Below, piece by piece: positions 42,244 to 51,900 of a stretch of 64,000 nt of DNA (its first letter is position 1; every line of letters begins with the position of its first letter). Source of the DNA: Leifsonia sp. AK011. Its GTDB lineage: Bacteria; Actinomycetota; Actinomycetes; Actinomycetales; Microbacteriaceae. Below the pieces are notes generated by a model. That model worked only from the letters and a program-made list of their open reading frames with translations. It did not search any database and was not told the DNA's origin. Location: the NCBI RefSeq assembly GCF_013410945.1, contig NZ_JACCCH010000001.1, forward strand, positions 62,001-126,000, in the 5' to 3' direction. The translations under genes and the position numbers were made by a program.

Positions 42244-43847
42244 TCGTCCACCTTAAGCCTTTCGTTGTGTCGTTCCGCCAGGTCTGTCACGGCCTGCTCG
42301 AGTCGGGGGTCGTCGCCGCGCGCGAGGCCGGCGTACTGCAGGGTGATCGTGCCATCCGCACCGGGCACGACCTTCACCCAGACGCGACGCCGCGCGACGA
42401 AGAGACTCGACACAAGACCGGCCACCACGAGAACGGCGAAGAGGCCGACCCAGAACTGCGAAGGGTCGTGGTGGATGTCGAGGGAGACGAATCGCGGGAT
42501 GTCCACGAGCTCCACGGTGCCGAGACCATTCGGCAGATCTGCGGTCTCCCCGGGGGCGAGACGGATGCTCTCCTGCGGCGCATCGCGGCCTGCGACCTGC
42601 GTCAACTCGTCGGTATTGAGCGAGTACGCGTTCGTGGCCTGGCCGCCGTCGAGACCGAGATCGCCGACGTAGACCTCGAGGCTGACAGTCGGGTCGCGCA
42701 GGTCGGGGTGGCTCGAGGTGAAGGTGCCGTTGGCGAGCGGGAAGGTCGTCGGATACAGGAGCGCCTGCACGCCCACCTGCTCGTCGAGGCCATCGGGGAT
42801 CTTGATGATGCCGCGACTGAAGAGGTTCTGGTCGAGCGGGAGGAACGCGACGGGCTGCGAGAACACCGCGGTGCCCTCGGGATCGCGGAACACCAGGAGG
42901 GGCGCGTACCCGTTGCCCAGGAGGTAGGCCGTGGTGCCACCGATGGAGAGCGGCTCATTGACCTTGATGCGGTGCTGCTCCGACTCGCCGCCGCGCAGGG
43001 TGGTCGTCACGGTTGCGACGTAGTCGGTGGGCTGGCCGTAGGCCTTGAAGTTCTCCTCCTCGTACGTCGCCTCGAAGGAGTCGAGTTGGATGCGGTACGG
43101 GGTGAGTGCGGAGTCCGTGAAGAACCGGCCGGGGTTGAAAGAGTCATAGCTCGCGAGCGAGTTGACGAACGCCTGACCTTCCACGACGACGCGCTGGCCC
43201 GAATAGCCGAAGCCGCCGCCGATGCCCACGGCGAGCAGAACGCCGATGAGGGCCGTGTGGAAAACGAGGTTGCCCGTCTCGCGCAGGTAGCCGCGTTCCG
43301 CGCTCACTGACTGGCCGTAACGCTGCACCCGGTAGCGCTGGGAACGGAGGAGCCTCTCGGCCTGGTCGAGCGCGAGTTCGGCATCCGCCGTCGTCTCGCG
43401 CGTCTCGAACGCCGACATGCGCGAGAGGTCTGCGGGGGTCTTGGGTGGGCGGGCGCGCAGGGCATCGAAGTGGTGCTTCGTACGGGGGATGACGCAGCCG
43501 ATGAGCGAGATGAAGAGCAGGAGGTAGATCGCCGAGAACCACACGGAGGTGTAGGTGCTGAAGACGCCGAGGGCATCAAGCACTTCGGAGATCTCGGGGT
43601 TCGCCGCCTTGTACTGGATCACGCCGTTCGGGTCGGACGAGACCTGGGGAACAAGCGAGCCGGGGATCGCGGCGATGGCAAGCAGAAGCAGGAGGAACAG
43701 CGCCGTGCGCATGCTCGTGAGTTGCCGCCAGAAGAACCGGAGGTACCCGACGGCGTTCAGCTTGGGCTGCGTGATCTTCTCGGGTGCCGGATCGCCCGGC
43801 AGCACCGCGTCAGCGTCGTAGTGGTCAGAGGGCCGGGAGGAATCCAC
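42240..43847 (-). CDS. resB: Cytochrome c biogenesis protein ResB
   Basis: A 535-residue membrane protein. Three helices occur before residue 215, a large external domain spans about 216-455, and one helix lies near 460-480. The N-terminal FFWRQLTSMRTALFLLLLLA and GCVIPRTKHHFDALRARPP are typical. Partner of CcsB. It overlaps ccdA by 23 bases. Confidence 0.94.
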   Translation of the reverse strand: MDSSRPSDHYDADAVLPGDPAPEKITQPKLNAVGYLRFFWRQLTSMRTALFLLLLLAIAAIPGSLVPQVSSDPNGVIQYKAANPEISEVLDALGVFSTYTSVWFSAIYLLLFISLIGCVIPRTKHHFDALRARPPKTPADLSRMSAFETRETTADAELALDQAERLLRSQRYRVQRYGQSVSAERGYLRETGNLVFHTALIGVLLAVGIGGGFGYSGQRVVVEGQAFVNSLASYDSFNPGRFFTDSALTPYRIQLDSFEATYEEENFKAYGQPTDYVATVTTTLRGGESEQHRIKVNEPLSIGGTTAYLLGNGYAPLLVFRDPEGTAVFSQPVAFLPLDQNLFSRGIIKIPDGLDEQVGVQALLYPTTFPLANGTFTSSHPDLRDPTVSLEVYVGDLGLDGGQATNAYSLNTDELTQVAGRDAPQESIRLAPGETADLPNGLGTVELVDIPRFVSLDIHHDPSQFWVGLFAVLVVAGLVSSLFVARRRVWVKVVPGADGTITLQYAGLARGDDPRLEQAVTDLAERHNERLKVDE

Positions 43848-44559
43848 CGATCATCACCCCCAGATGCGACATCGCGATGCCCCAGAGGCCGGTGACCATG
43901 AGCAGGCCGATGAGCACGAGAAGCGACCCTCCGATGATGTTGATCAGGCGGATGTGCTTCTTGACCCACGCGACCGAGCTCGCGACCCAACCGAGGCCGA
44001 GCGCGACGAGAACGAACGGGATGCCGAGCCCCAGGCAGTAGAAGAGCCCGATGATCGCGGCTCGCCCCGGGTCGCCCTGGTAACTGGCGAGGGATGTCAC
44101 GGCCACGAGCGTCGGGCCGATGCACGGGGTCCAGCCGATGGCGAAGACCGCACCGAGCAGCGGCGCGCCCGCGAGACCCGTCGCGGGGCTCCAGCTCGGC
44201 TTGAGGGTGCGCTGCAGGAACGTGACCTGGCCGATGAACACGAGCCCCATGACGATCACGAGGGCACCGGCGATCCGCTCGATGATGCCGCCGTACTGCA
44301 GGAAGAACACGCCAACCGTGCTGCCGAGCACGACGACCCCGAGGAAGATCACGCTGAACCCGAGCACGAAGAGAGCCGCGCCGAGCACCGTGCGGGAGCG
44401 CCGGGCATCCCCACCATCGGTGATGCCGCTCACGTACCCGAGGTAGCCGGGCACGAGCGGGAGTACGCAGGGTGAGAGGAACGCGAGGAGACCCGCCGCG
44501 AGCGCGATGGGCAGCGCAACGAGCAGGCTGCCGTCGCTGACGAGGTCTCCGGGGCCCAC
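43825..44559 (-). CDS. ccdA: Cytochrome c biogenesis protein CcdA
   Basis: A 244-residue membrane protein with six helices that passes reducing power across the membrane to the thioredoxin-like protein encoded just upstream. The two redox cysteines are in FLSPCVLPLVPGYLGYV (about Cys31) and IGWTPCIGPTLVAV (about Cys144). The start overlaps the stop of the upstream gene by one base. Confidence 0.95.
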   Translation of the reverse strand: MGPGDLVSDGSLLVALPIALAAGLLAFLSPCVLPLVPGYLGYVSGITDGGDARRSRTVLGAALFVLGFSVIFLGVVVLGSTVGVFFLQYGGIIERIAGALVIVMGLVFIGQVTFLQRTLKPSWSPATGLAGAPLLGAVFAIGWTPCIGPTLVAVTSLASYQGDPGRAAIIGLFYCLGLGIPFVLVALGLGWVASSVAWVKKHIRLINIIGGSLLVLIGLLMVTGLWGIAMSHLGVMIGGFLPAL

Positions 44560-45149
44560 TACTGCGGGCCCTCGGCGAGAACCGTGTCGATCATGGATGC
44601 CAGGATGCTCGGGTCACGGATGAGCCCACTGATGCGTGCCGCCACCCGTCCTTCCCCATCCACCACGATCGTCGTCGGAACCGCGTTCGGTGCGACGGAC
44701 CCCGCGAACGCGAGCTGCACCGAGGCCGTGTCGGCGTCGAGGATGCTCGGGTAGGGGATCTCGAACGTGGTCGCGAAGGTGCGCGCGACATCCGCCGAGT
44801 CGCTGATGTTCACGCCCACGAACGGGACGTCGTCGTACTTGAGGGAGAGCTCGGCGAGATCGGGCGCCTCCACTCGACAGGGCGGGCAGCTCGCGTACCA
44901 GAAGTTGACCACGTAGGCGGAGCCAGCAAGGTCGTCGCTCGAGATGGTGTTGCCGTTCTCGTCGGTGCCGCTGAAGACGATCGGGTCGTTGCGATCGCTC
45001 GCGCGGATCTCCGTGTAGGCGCCGTCACCGGAGATGTAACCCTGGCCGCTGCCCTCGGAGTACTGGTCGGCGAGGCCGTCGTTGCTCGTGCAACCGGCGA
45101 GGACGAGGGCGGTCGCGGCTGCAGCGACCGCGATCATACGAAGTCTCAC
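44559..45149 (-). CDS. Thioredoxin-like lipoprotein, ResA/TlpA type
   Basis: A 196-residue protein. Signal peptide with lipobox VLAGC (Cys20) anchors it outside the membrane. The thioredoxin domain has the redox motif NFWYASCPPCRVEAP near residue 88 and the cis-Pro region AVPTTIVVDGEGRV. It should keep apocytochrome c cysteines reduced with electrons from CcdA. Confidence 0.93.
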   Translation of the reverse strand: MRLRMIAVAAAATALVLAGCTSNDGLADQYSEGSGQGYISGDGAYTEIRASDRNDPIVFSGTDENGNTISSDDLAGSAYVVNFWYASCPPCRVEAPDLAELSLKYDDVPFVGVNISDSADVARTFATTFEIPYPSILDADTASVQLAFAGSVAPNAVPTTIVVDGEGRVAARISGLIRDPSILASMIDTVLAEGPQ

Positions 45150-45775
45150 ACTGCTCCCAGGTCGATGGATCGTGCCAGCAACTCTCGCGCAGGTTCCTGA
45201 TAGTCGACCTCGATGAACCGGTCGCCGTCGCGCTGGAGGGTGGTGATGCTCGAGAGGGTGCAGCGGCGCTTGCGCGGGTCGTGGAACGGGCGAAGGCCGG
45301 CAACGTTGCGCGCGACGGTCACGATGGGCATCTGGTGGCTGACGAGCACGACCTCGCCCCCGACGGTGTCACGCCAGGCGTCGTCGATGGCCGAGAACAT
45401 GCGCGTGAGAACGCTCGTGTACGGCTCGCCCCAACTCGGGCGCAACGGGTTGGCGAGGCGGGGCCATGCAGACGGTCGACGTATGGCCTCTCGCATCCGC
45501 TTGCCCTCGAACCAGTTGTGCGGCTCGATGATCCGCTCGTCGGACTCGATCGGCAGGCCGAACAGGTCGGCCCACGGCTTCGCGGACTCCTGGGTGCGCT
45601 GGAGCGGACTTGCGATCAGGCGACGGATGTCACGACCCTCGAGACTCTTCGCCGCAACGGCAGCCATCTCGTGGCCGAGCTCGCTCAGGTGATACCCGGG
45701 GATGCGGCCGTAGAGGATGCCCTCCGGATTGTGCACCTCGCCATGACGGACGAGGTGGATGAGGTCGGCGGGCAC
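45146..45775 (-). CDS. Histidine phosphatase family protein
   Basis: A 209-residue phosphoglycerate-mutase-like protein. The catalytic motif LVRHGEVHNPEG is at residues 7-18, the second Arg in SPLQRTQESA, and the second His in LVSHQMPIVTVA. The substrate is unknown; it heads the cytochrome c maturation operon and overlaps the resA-like gene by 4 bases. GTG 45775 is leaderless (TAGAAT, N6). Confidence 0.9.
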   Translation of the reverse strand: MPADLIHLVRHGEVHNPEGILYGRIPGYHLSELGHEMAAVAAKSLEGRDIRRLIASPLQRTQESAKPWADLFGLPIESDERIIEPHNWFEGKRMREAIRRPSAWPRLANPLRPSWGEPYTSVLTRMFSAIDDAWRDTVGGEVVLVSHQMPIVTVARNVAGLRPFHDPRKRRCTLSSITTLQRDGDRFIEVDYQEPARELLARSIDLGAV

Positions 45776-45781
45776 CCGCTA

Positions 45782-45787
45782 ATTCTA
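45782..45787 (-). promoter_or_regulatory. Leaderless -10 hexamer of the cytochrome c maturation operon
   Basis: Gene-strand TAGAAT, 6 bases before GTG 45775. Confidence 0.55.
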
Positions 45788-45873
45788 CGGGCTGTAGACA
45801 AGCGCTCCCTGAACTGCGTCATGAGATGGGCTCAGGCCCGTCTCCTTGGGAGAAGTTGAACGGATGGAGCATC

Positions 45874-46035
45874 GTGACCCGCACCCGAAATGAACCCCGT
45901 AACCCCCTCACCCGCGTGTCCGCGTGGCTCGCCGACATCGACGACTGGGACGCGGATGACGCGGACGTGTTCGTGGCGACGGTGGAGCGTGCGGAGGAGC
46001 CTGTCGCGGAGAGTCGCCTGCCCCTCGTGGGATGA
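45874..46035 (+). CDS. Small acidic hypothetical protein
   Basis: A 53-residue protein, GTG start with GGAG just upstream. The N-terminus is basic (TRTRNEPRNPLTRVSAWLA) and the middle strongly acidic (DIDDWDADDADVF). No family recognised. An in-frame ATG at 45826 exists but has no ribosome site. It stands alone between the phosphatase promoter and a palindromic repeat. Confidence 0.5.
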   Translation: MTRTRNEPRNPLTRVSAWLADIDDWDADDADVFVATVERAEEPVAESRLPLVG

Positions 46036-46060
46036 GCGCCGCGACCGAGGTAGTACGTCG

Positions 46061-46159
46061 GTGGGGTTTCGATACGGCCGCTTCGCGGGCCTACTCAACC
46101 AGCAGGTCTCAGTGGGTTGAGTAGCCGCGGGCGAAGCCCCGGCGTTATCGAAACCTCAC
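46061..46159. repeat. Palindromic convergent-intergenic repeat
   Basis: Outer arms GTGGGGTTTCGATA (46061-46074) and TATCGAAACCTCAC (46146-46159) pair with one mismatch. Inner arms GGCCTACTCAACC and GGGTTGAGTAGCC surround a 13-base centre. Third clear member of the family at 5765 and 30053. Confidence 0.75.
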
Positions 46160-46172
46160 CACCGTGGCCGCC

Positions 46173-48410
46173 CTAGTTCGTGGCCGAACCCGCGGCAGCA
46201 CCCAGCGCGAAGTTGTCGCGGAACAGCCCCGTCGGGTCGTACGTCGACTTGAGCTCCCGCAGCCGCGACAGGGTCGCCGACGGGAAGGCGTCCTCCAGCC
46301 GTTCCGGCCGCAGGTCGGTCTCGAAGCTCAAGTAGAGCCCATCGAGGTGCGGGTACACGATCGAGTCCCATGCCGGGTCGAGACTCCTGTGGCTGCTGCC
46401 CAGGGTCGTGATGGCGAAGTTGGTGTCGCGATGGGCGAAGGCCGTGGCATCCGGGTCGACGTCGTTGACGGCACCGCCCACGGAGCGGATCTGGAAGAAG
46501 TACGACGCTCCCCCGCGGATGAACTCGGCGAGCGCCCCCGACAGCTCTGGGGTGAGGTGCTTCGCGAACCCCGAGCGCGCGACGGGCTCACCCTGCCCGT
46601 GCTGGTCGCCCGGCACAGTGTTGGCCATGACCGCCGCGTAGGGCTTCACGACGACCTCCTGCTGGAGCAGGGGGCCGATCTGCGCGAACGGCTGGAGGCG
46701 CTCGATGATGGTGTCCGGGTCGTCGCTGTCGACGACACCCATGAGCTGGGCGACGACCTGCGAGCCGCTGGAGCGTCCGATGAGGAGGAAGGTCGTGACA
46801 TCCCGCGGCGCCGCCTCCTGCGCGGCACCCCACCGTTCCAGGAAGCCCTCGAGGTCTGAGGCGTCGTAGGCGAGCTGCACCCATCCGACGTCACCCACCT
46901 CGTCGGCCTGGAAGTCGAAGGATGTCACGACCCCGAAGTTCGCCCCGGCTCCGCGCAGCGCCCAGAACAGGTCGGCGTTCTCGGTGGCGGATGCCCGGAC
47001 CTGCGTTCCATCGGCGAGCACGACGTCGGCACCGCGAAGGTGGTCGATGGTGAGGCCGTGCTCGCGGCCGAGGTATCCGATGCCTCCCGCGGTCGCGAGA
47101 CCGCCGACGCCCACGCCGCCGTAGTCACCTGACGAGAGCGCCCAGCCGTGCTGGGACAGGCGGGCCGCGACATCCCCCCACCGCGCACCAGCACCGATGC
47201 GCACGAGACGTGAGGCCTCGTCGAGTACCTCGATGGTGTCGAACTTGCGCAGGTCGATCACGACGCCGCCGTCGTTGGTCGAACGGCCGCTCACCCCGTG
47301 GCCACCACTGCGGATGCCGAGCGGCACGTCACGGTGCTCACGCGCGAAGGCGAGCGCATCGGCGACCTCGGCAGGCGTTCCCGGGCGCAGGATGATGCCG
47401 GGTGAGCCACCGCGCATGTAGCCGTTGCGGATGCGCGAGTAGCGCGAATCCCCCGGCTCGACGGCGTCGGAGGCAAGCGAGGCCGGCACACCGTCGTAGT
47501 CGATGCCGTCGCGACGCTTCGCCAGGGCGATCGTGTTGCGCACCGGACCCCGCGCGGTGCCCTTGCTCTCACGCTCGACCGCAACCTGCTCGCGCACCTC
47601 CGGAATGAGGTCGGCGAAGGCCTGCATGGCGCGGGGGTCGTCGGCGGCAAGGATGAACGAGCCGACGCCATTCTCGAGCGCAAGGTCCACCATCTGGCTC
47701 ACACCCAGGTCGCCGCCGACGTTGAGCAGCCTGCGGATCTCGCGGGGGTCTCGTTCCGCGTCCGTTGCAGCGCTGTCGATGGTCGTATTGCCCCTCTCGA
47801 GGTCGCCGGGCTGGAGGTAGGCCAGGGACGGCAGCCACCCGTCCGCCTTCGTGCCCGTGAGCCGCAGCATCCTGGGTTTATACGCCCCCAGCCAGATCGG
47901 GATGTCATGGGCAGGAGCCGGCCCGCGCTTGGCACCGTTCACGGAGTGGAACTCGCCCCCCGCGCGCAGAGTGCCCCGGTTGCCGGCGTCCCAGACGCCA
48001 CGGATCACGTCGATGGCCTGGTCGAGCGCCGTGACGGCCTCACCCGCCGTCAGTCGACCGCCACCCATCGCGTCGATCGCATCCCAGAACGCGCCGGAGC
48101 CGAGGCCGAGCGAGACACGGCCGCCCGAGAGCAGGTCGAGGCTCGCCGCCGAGCGTGCGAGCACGGCGGGCTGGCGGAGGGGCAGGTTGAGCACGTTTCC
48201 TGAGACCGTGATGCGCTCGGTGCTTGCCGCGACCCAGGAGAGAAGGGTCCAGGTGTCGAGGAAAGCGGGCTGGTAGGGGTGGTCCTGGAAGGTCGCGAGG
48301 TCGTACCCGAGCTGCTCGGCGAGCTGCGCGAGAGCAACGGGCTGCTGCGGAGCGGCAGCGGTGGGCGTGACGAAGACGCCGAACTGGAGGGAGTGACCGT
48401 AATCAGGCAT
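46173..48410 (-). CDS. Fusion of luciferase-like (LLM) monooxygenase and FAD-linked oxidase
   Basis: A 745-residue two-domain flavoprotein. Residues about 5-300 are a luciferase-like F420/FMN oxidoreductase: TWTLLSWVAASTERITVSGN, ARSAASLDLLSGGRVSLGLG, GPAPAHDIPIWLGAYKPRML. Residues about 325-745 are a berberine-bridge-type FAD oxidase: GIRSGGHGVSGRSTNDGGVV with the His that usually binds FAD covalently, GGLATAGGIGYLGREHGLT lacking the second (Cys) attachment site, and the C-terminal YDPTGLFRDNFAL. The frame is continuous, with no frameshift at the junction. The substrate is unknown. Divergent from the HxlR regulator at 48475, which probably controls it. Confidence 0.88.
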   Translation of the reverse strand: MPDYGHSLQFGVFVTPTAAAPQQPVALAQLAEQLGYDLATFQDHPYQPAFLDTWTLLSWVAASTERITVSGNVLNLPLRQPAVLARSAASLDLLSGGRVSLGLGSGAFWDAIDAMGGGRLTAGEAVTALDQAIDVIRGVWDAGNRGTLRAGGEFHSVNGAKRGPAPAHDIPIWLGAYKPRMLRLTGTKADGWLPSLAYLQPGDLERGNTTIDSAATDAERDPREIRRLLNVGGDLGVSQMVDLALENGVGSFILAADDPRAMQAFADLIPEVREQVAVERESKGTARGPVRNTIALAKRRDGIDYDGVPASLASDAVEPGDSRYSRIRNGYMRGGSPGIILRPGTPAEVADALAFAREHRDVPLGIRSGGHGVSGRSTNDGGVVIDLRKFDTIEVLDEASRLVRIGAGARWGDVAARLSQHGWALSSGDYGGVGVGGLATAGGIGYLGREHGLTIDHLRGADVVLADGTQVRASATENADLFWALRGAGANFGVVTSFDFQADEVGDVGWVQLAYDASDLEGFLERWGAAQEAAPRDVTTFLLIGRSSGSQVVAQLMGVVDSDDPDTIIERLQPFAQIGPLLQQEVVVKPYAAVMANTVPGDQHGQGEPVARSGFAKHLTPELSGALAEFIRGGASYFFQIRSVGGAVNDVDPDATAFAHRDTNFAITTLGSSHRSLDPAWDSIVYPHLDGLYLSFETDLRPERLEDAFPSATLSRLRELKSTYDPTGLFRDNFALGAAAGSATN

Positions 48411-48452
48411 GAGACCAGCTTGCTCCTGTTGGTTCGCCTCACCAAGTTGCCC

Positions 48453-48468
48453 GTAAGTGGCTTACAAT
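48453..48468. promoter_or_regulatory. HxlR operator candidate overlapping a leaderless promoter
   Basis: GTAAG-TGG-CTTAC (48453-48465) is a dyad overlapping the -10 TACAAT (48463-48468), which lies 6 bases before GTG 48475. Another half-site, AGTAAG, follows. This fits autoregulation by the HxlR protein and control of the divergent fusion gene. Confidence 0.55.
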
Positions 48469-48474
48469 AAGTAA

Positions 48475-48819
48475 GTGACCGAAACGATGACACACATCTA
48501 CGACGACGAATGCCGCCGGTTCCAGGAGTCCGTCGAAGAGGTGGGCAAGCGCTGGAGCTCCGGCATCCTCATGGCGCTCAACCTTGGAGCTACCCGCTTC
48601 AGCGAGATCCTCGCCCGGGTCGAGGGGCTCTCCGACCGGATGCTCGCCCAGCGCCTGAAGGAGCTCGAGGCCTCAGGGCTCATCGCCCGCGAGGTCATCC
48701 CCACCGTGCCCGTGCAGGTGCGCTACGCGCTGACGGAACGCGGCACCGACCTCATGCGTGCGATGCAACCGCTCGTCGACTGGGGGCTGCGGTGGAACGG
48801 TGTGCAGGCTGTGCGGTAG
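48475..48819 (+). CDS. HxlR-family winged-helix regulator
   Basis: A 114-residue MarR-like regulator. HxlR signatures are VEEVGKRWSSGILMALNLGA, TRFSEILARVEGLSDRMLAQ and VRYALTERGTDLMRAM. It has no Cys except Cys11 near the N-terminus, the position of the redox-active Cys in HypR/YodB proteins that sense electrophiles or disulphide stress. So a quinone- or electrophile-responsive role is possible, which would suit a flavoprotein target. ATG 48487 is an alternative start. Confidence 0.88.
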   Translation: MTETMTHIYDDECRRFQESVEEVGKRWSSGILMALNLGATRFSEILARVEGLSDRMLAQRLKELEASGLIAREVIPTVPVQVRYALTERGTDLMRAMQPLVDWGLRWNGVQAVR

Positions 48820-48841
48820 GACTCGCGTGCGGATGCCGATC

Positions 48842-48916
48842 TTCTCCGGAGGGTTCAGCGCCAGATCACAGTAGTGACAAGCAGGCCCGGCGCGTCGAGA
48901 CCAACCCTCCGGAGAA
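48842..48916. repeat. CTCCGGAG-ended structured element, copy 1
   Basis: A perfect 14-bp outer stem, TTCTCCGGAGGGTT (48842-48855) with its inverse (48903-48916), encloses a second stem GCGCC/GGCGC (48858-48862 and 48889-48893) and an inner hairpin TCAC-AGTA-GTGA (48866-48877). It sits between convergent hxlR and cydDC and probably ends both transcripts; the complex interior suggests more than a terminator. Confidence 0.65.
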
Positions 48917-48919
48917 AAG

Positions 48920-51900
48920 CTACTGGGCGGTGAACTGGAGCGTCGCGGATGCGGCGGACGTGGTGCTTGCCGAACCCAACCGCACCAGCAGGTCGCCATC
49001 GCGTCGCTCGGAGCCGTGATGGGTCACGAGCACCACGATGCGGCCGCGAAGGGCGAAGCGCAGGTCGTTCATGAGCGACTCGGCGGCCGCGGCATCCAGG
49101 TGAGCAGTTGGCTCGTCGAGAAGCACGACGTCAGCATCCGAGAGCAGCGTTCGGGCGACGGCCAGACGCTGACGCTCGCCACCCGAGAGCCGCTCGCCGG
49201 CCGACCCCACGCGAGTGTCGAGGCCGTCCGTGCGCGACGACAGCAGCGGCCCGAGACCGACCTTGATGAGAGCGAGCTCCAGCTCGAGATCGGTGGGTCG
49301 ATCATCGCGTCCGCGCGCGAGAAGCAGGTTGCCGCGGATGGTCGAGTCGAACAGGTGCGCCTCCTGCGGGCACCAGGCGATGCGGTGCCGCAGCTCCGTC
49401 TCATCGAGGGCGCGAGCATCCATGCCGTTGATGAGCACCCGGCCGGATGTCGCGGGCAGATAGCCGAGCAGTGTCGTGAGCAGTGTCGACTTGCCAGACC
49501 CCGACGGGCCCTCGACCACAATCCAGTCACCCCGGTGCGCCTCGACTGAGACGTGACCGAATGCGGGAGCACCGGCACCGGGCCAGGTCGCCTCGAGCGA
49601 ATCGAGTTCCAACGAGTCGATGCGGTCGACGGTGATCGTTCCCGGCGAAGCGGGCACAGGTGTCGCGACCTCGCGCACGCGACGCAGCGCGGCAGCGAGG
49701 GCCGGCCACTGCTGCACCGAGTCCACAAGCCCGAGGAGCGGTTCGATGAGCCCGAGCGGGATGAGCACAAGCACCGCGACGATAGCCGGAGGGAGAATTC
49801 CCGCGGCCACCGCGTCGACCGTCGCGGGAAGCATGAGAACTGCGGCCGCAACACCGGCGAGGATCACGACCGCATGACCGAGCCCGAGCGCCCAGGCCGT
49901 CGACCGTGCGAGACGGCCGGCACGGGCATCCAGCGTCGCAAGCCTCTGCACGACGCGCGGGCCGACACCGTTGGCCGACAGGTCCCCGGATGCCGCGACC
50001 ATCGCCGTGAACTCGCGCAACACCGTCGACCGAACCGCACCCGTCCCGACCGCGGCGCGACGATCTGCGAGCAGCGCGACCAGCGGCCCCAGCACGACGC
50101 TCGCGCCAGCACCCGCTGCAAGCACGGGCACCGCGGCCGGGTGGAGCATGGCGACGGCGATCAGTGCGGCACCGGCCGTCACGACGGCAACCGCAGGCGG
50201 CAGGATCACCCGGGGCACGAGGTCGCGAACGCGATCGGCCGCACCCACCAGGTAGTCGAGTGCCGTCCCTCCACTGGCGAGCGCGCGCGAGGAGAGGCCG
50301 CGCGCTGCGAGGCCGGACCACAGTCGAGCACGGAGCTCGGTCTCCGCCTCGAGCACACTGTCGTGTGTGGCGAGTCGCTCGGCGTAGCGGAGGCCCGCGC
50401 GGGCGATACCGAAGAACCGCACCCCCACGATCGCGACGAGCAGGTACATGATGGGCGGCTGCTCGCTCGCACGCACGATGAGCCACCCGCTGACGGCGGT
50501 GAGCGAGAGCGCCGCGAGCGCAGCAGCCGAGCCCAGAAGCACGGCACCGAGCGTGCGCCACGGGGCGGCCCCGACGAACGCGAGCAACTCGGCGACGGCT
50601 CCCTTCGAGGCGACGGTGGCGGCACCGTCCCGGGCCGCGAGTGGTGCCGAGGGAGCCGCAGCCTCGTCGGCGTCCCGCAGCCCACCCTGGGTCGCGAGCA
50701 GCACCCGATGATCGGCGAGTTCCCCGACCGATGCCTCGTGCGAGGCGAGCACAATCGTGACCTGCCCGCGAAGACCCTCGATGGCCCGCTCGACAAGGTC
50801 GGCACTCGCGGGGTCGAGGTGTGCGGTGGGCTCATCCAGAAGCAGCACGGTCGCCCCTGCCGCCACGCGCACCAGGCCGCGGGCAACCCCGATGCGCCGG
50901 AGCTCGCCCGGGCTCACTCTGGTCGGGTCATCCGCCGCGATGGCCGTGAGGCCCAGCGCCTCAAGTGCGTCGTCGGTGGCGGCATCCGTGTCCGCGTAGA
51001 GCCGCACCTCATGCCACACGGTCGCCGCAATGGTGCGCGGATGCTGCGGCACCCACGCGACACGATCTGCAACGACCCCGCGCACCGAGCCGCTCTGCAC
51101 GGGCACCAGCCCCGCGAGCACGCCGAGCACGGTGGACTTTCCCGCGCCGCTCGCGCCCTCGATGGCGGTGATCGACCCGTGCGGCGCCGTGAAGCTGAGC
51201 CCGTCGACGATCGGAGCGTTCCGGTCGTCCCGCACGACCACAAGATCGCGGACCGTGAGCGAATCCCCCGCCTCCCGCGCGTCGGGTGCCACCGGCGCAT
51301 CGATGACGTCGCGAGCCTTGCGCATCGCCGCGAGCCCGTCCTGCGACGAATGGAAGGCAGCACCCAGTTCGCGGAACGGCGTGAAGCACTCGGGCGCGAG
51401 CACGAGGGCGAGCAGTCCCACCTCCAGCGGCAGATCGCCCGCGACGAGTCGCACGCCCACGAAGACGGCAACAACAGCGACCGAGATCGTCGCGATCAGT
51501 TCGAGCACGAGCGACGACAGGAAAGCCGTGCGCAACGTGCCCATGACCGCGATGCGGTTGCGCTGAGACACCTCGCGCAGGGCGGCCGACTGCTCCTCCA
51601 CGCGTCCCAGCCCGACGAGCACGGGGAGGCCGCGGGCGAGCTCGGCGAGTTGGTCGCTCAGGCGCTGCAGGGTGGCGGATGCCGCATCCGCCCGCTCCTT
51701 CGAGTGCTGCCCGACCAGCACCATGAACACCGGCACGAGTGGCACGGTGAGCACGATGATGATCGCGCTGACCGGGTCGGCCAGCAGAATGCGGGCTCCG
51801 ATGAGGAGCGGTACGACGGCCGCGGTGATCGTCGCGGGGAGCGCCGTGCGGTAGTACTTGTCGAGTTCGTCGAGCCCCACGGTGCCCACGATCGAACTGG

